The notes under the pieces are model-generated. The model was given only the letters and a program-made list of their open reading frames with translations. It searched no databases and was not told the DNA's origin. From Hydractinia symbiolongicarpus (lineage: Eukaryota; Cnidaria; Hydrozoa; Anthoathecata; Hydractiniidae): a stretch of 64,000 bases of DNA. Positions 63,881 to 64,000 of the stretch are shown in pieces. Numbering within the stretch: the stretch's first letter is position 1; every line of letters starts with the position of its first letter. The position numbers were made by a program, and so were the translations under genes. The DNA is taken from the NCBI RefSeq assembly GCF_029227915.1, contig NC_079882.1:17312501-17376500 (forward strand), given 5' to 3'.

Positions 63881-64000
63881 CCTTTATTAGACTGCAAAAG
63901 GCCATATTACAGCCTTTATAGGACTGTGCACGTAGTTAAGAGTGTTGTAAGGCAACGGCGGTAATGAAAACGACTTGGGACGTTGTAGCGCATTGAGACT

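Larger units (their letters stand above)
1..64000 (+). repeat. Satellite DNA array, ~182-bp monomer, head-to-tail, about 353 units
   Basis: Seen: the start motif CCTTTATTAG (or close variants such as CTTTTATTAG, ACTTTATTAG and CCTTTACTAG) recurs every 182 bp on the plus strand across the whole window, with 18 units of other length. The summed length deviation of those 18 units is exactly -182 bp, so the phase at 63881 again equals that at position 181. No monomer is inverted and nothing non-satellite interrupts the array. Monomers differ by scattered substitutions that define subfamilies, and the subfamilies recur in ordered blocks (HORs). Known: megabase arrays of nucleosome-sized monomers with HOR structure are typical of eukaryotic centromeres and heterochromatin. 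Inferred: a centromeric or pericentromeric location. Knob, subtelomeric or sex/B-chromosome satellite are alternatives. I do not recognise the family. Confidence 0.98.
44019..64000 (+). repeat. Composite D/C HOR region
   Basis: D blocks (CCACTAGG marker) and C-derived stretches alternate. Marker spacings from 38656 onward are 5982, 3445, 3809, 6465 and 3991 bp, all near-multiples of 182 once the 16-bp deletion and 3-bp insertion are counted. 45.7-47.0 kb matches 59.8-61.1 kb at an offset of 14083 bp. After one extra monomer at 61183, 47.1-48.5 kb matches 61.4-62.8 kb at an offset of 14265. 50.5-51.6 kb matches 63.0-64.0 kb at an offset of 12442. Confidence 0.8.

Noticed and set aside
1-64000. 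CRISPR array
   Set aside because: The repeats are contiguous 182-bp units without unique spacers, and there are no cas genes.
1-64000. CENP-B box (NTTCGNNNNANNCGGGN)
   Set aside because: The only recurrent TTCG contexts are CTTCGCCAATGAAAACG or CTTCGCTAATG on plus and CTTCGTCCACAG on minus. Neither has the required A and CGGG positions.
1-64000. CCAAT and CACGTG (G-box/E-box) motifs as promoter elements
   Set aside because: They occur in nearly every monomer and are part of the repeated unit, so they say nothing about a specific promoter.
1-64000. tRNA- or 5S-like origin of the monomer (pol III A/B boxes)
   Set aside because: TAGCGCATTGAG only loosely resembles an A box, and no B box (GGTTCGANTCC) is present at a suitable distance.
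1-64000. Identification with a named satellite family (alpha satellite, Arabidopsis 178-180 bp, CentO, CentC)
   Set aside because: None of the signature strings I know for those families is present. Similar unit length alone is not evidence.

Overview
The whole 64 kb is one uninterrupted tandem satellite array. A monomer of about 182 bp, always in the same orientation, runs from the first base to the last. Anchored on the start motif CCTTTATTAG there are about 353 monomers, counting a first one lacking two bases (positions 1-180), a last partial one (63881-64000) and one truncated 92-bp unit. I see no unique sequence, transposon, RNA gene, CRISPR array or credible protein-coding gene on either strand. 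The base composition (about 47% GC in the consensus), the near-nucleosomal unit length and the higher-order repeat (HOR) structure point to a eukaryotic chromosome, most likely a centromeric, pericentromeric or other heterochromatic block. I do not recognise the monomer and cannot name the organism.

Layout: (1) 1-10107, domain A, 9/10-monomer HORs inside a 27-monomer (4914-bp) super-duplication. (2) 10108-16011, a more diverged domain with weak 5-monomer (about 910-bp) periodicity and several small indels. (3) 16012-24565, domain B, 11/12-monomer HOR (2002/2184 bp), ending in a 4-monomer cassette (P-Q-R-P'). (4) 24566-27841, block C1. (5) 27842-31302, an expansion of the P-Q-R-P' cassette. 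(6) 31303-34760, a second copy of domain-B type. (7) 34761-37854, block C2. (8) 37855-39112, block D1, with the first 166-bp monomer. (9) 39113-40204, P-Q-R cassette. (10) 40205-44018, block C3. (11) 44019-64000, a composite of D and C blocks reiterated at spacings of about 3.4-6.5 kb, interrupted by a half-monomer (638-bp) out-of-register duplication near 55.9 kb and a relic island of diverged monomers at 57.0-57.9 kb.

The window records the turnover of a satellite: unequal exchange in whole-monomer steps (3-, 4-, 5-, 9-, 10-, 12- and 27-monomer multiples), chimeric monomers with visible switch points, indels copied to several places, and one illegitimate event with microhomology. A 66-codon open frame recurs on the minus strand of many monomers. 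It follows from the monomer sequence and is opened or closed by single subfamily-diagnostic bases, so I do not call it a gene. All repeat boundaries were set by eye and are good to roughly one monomer unless a junction is described.
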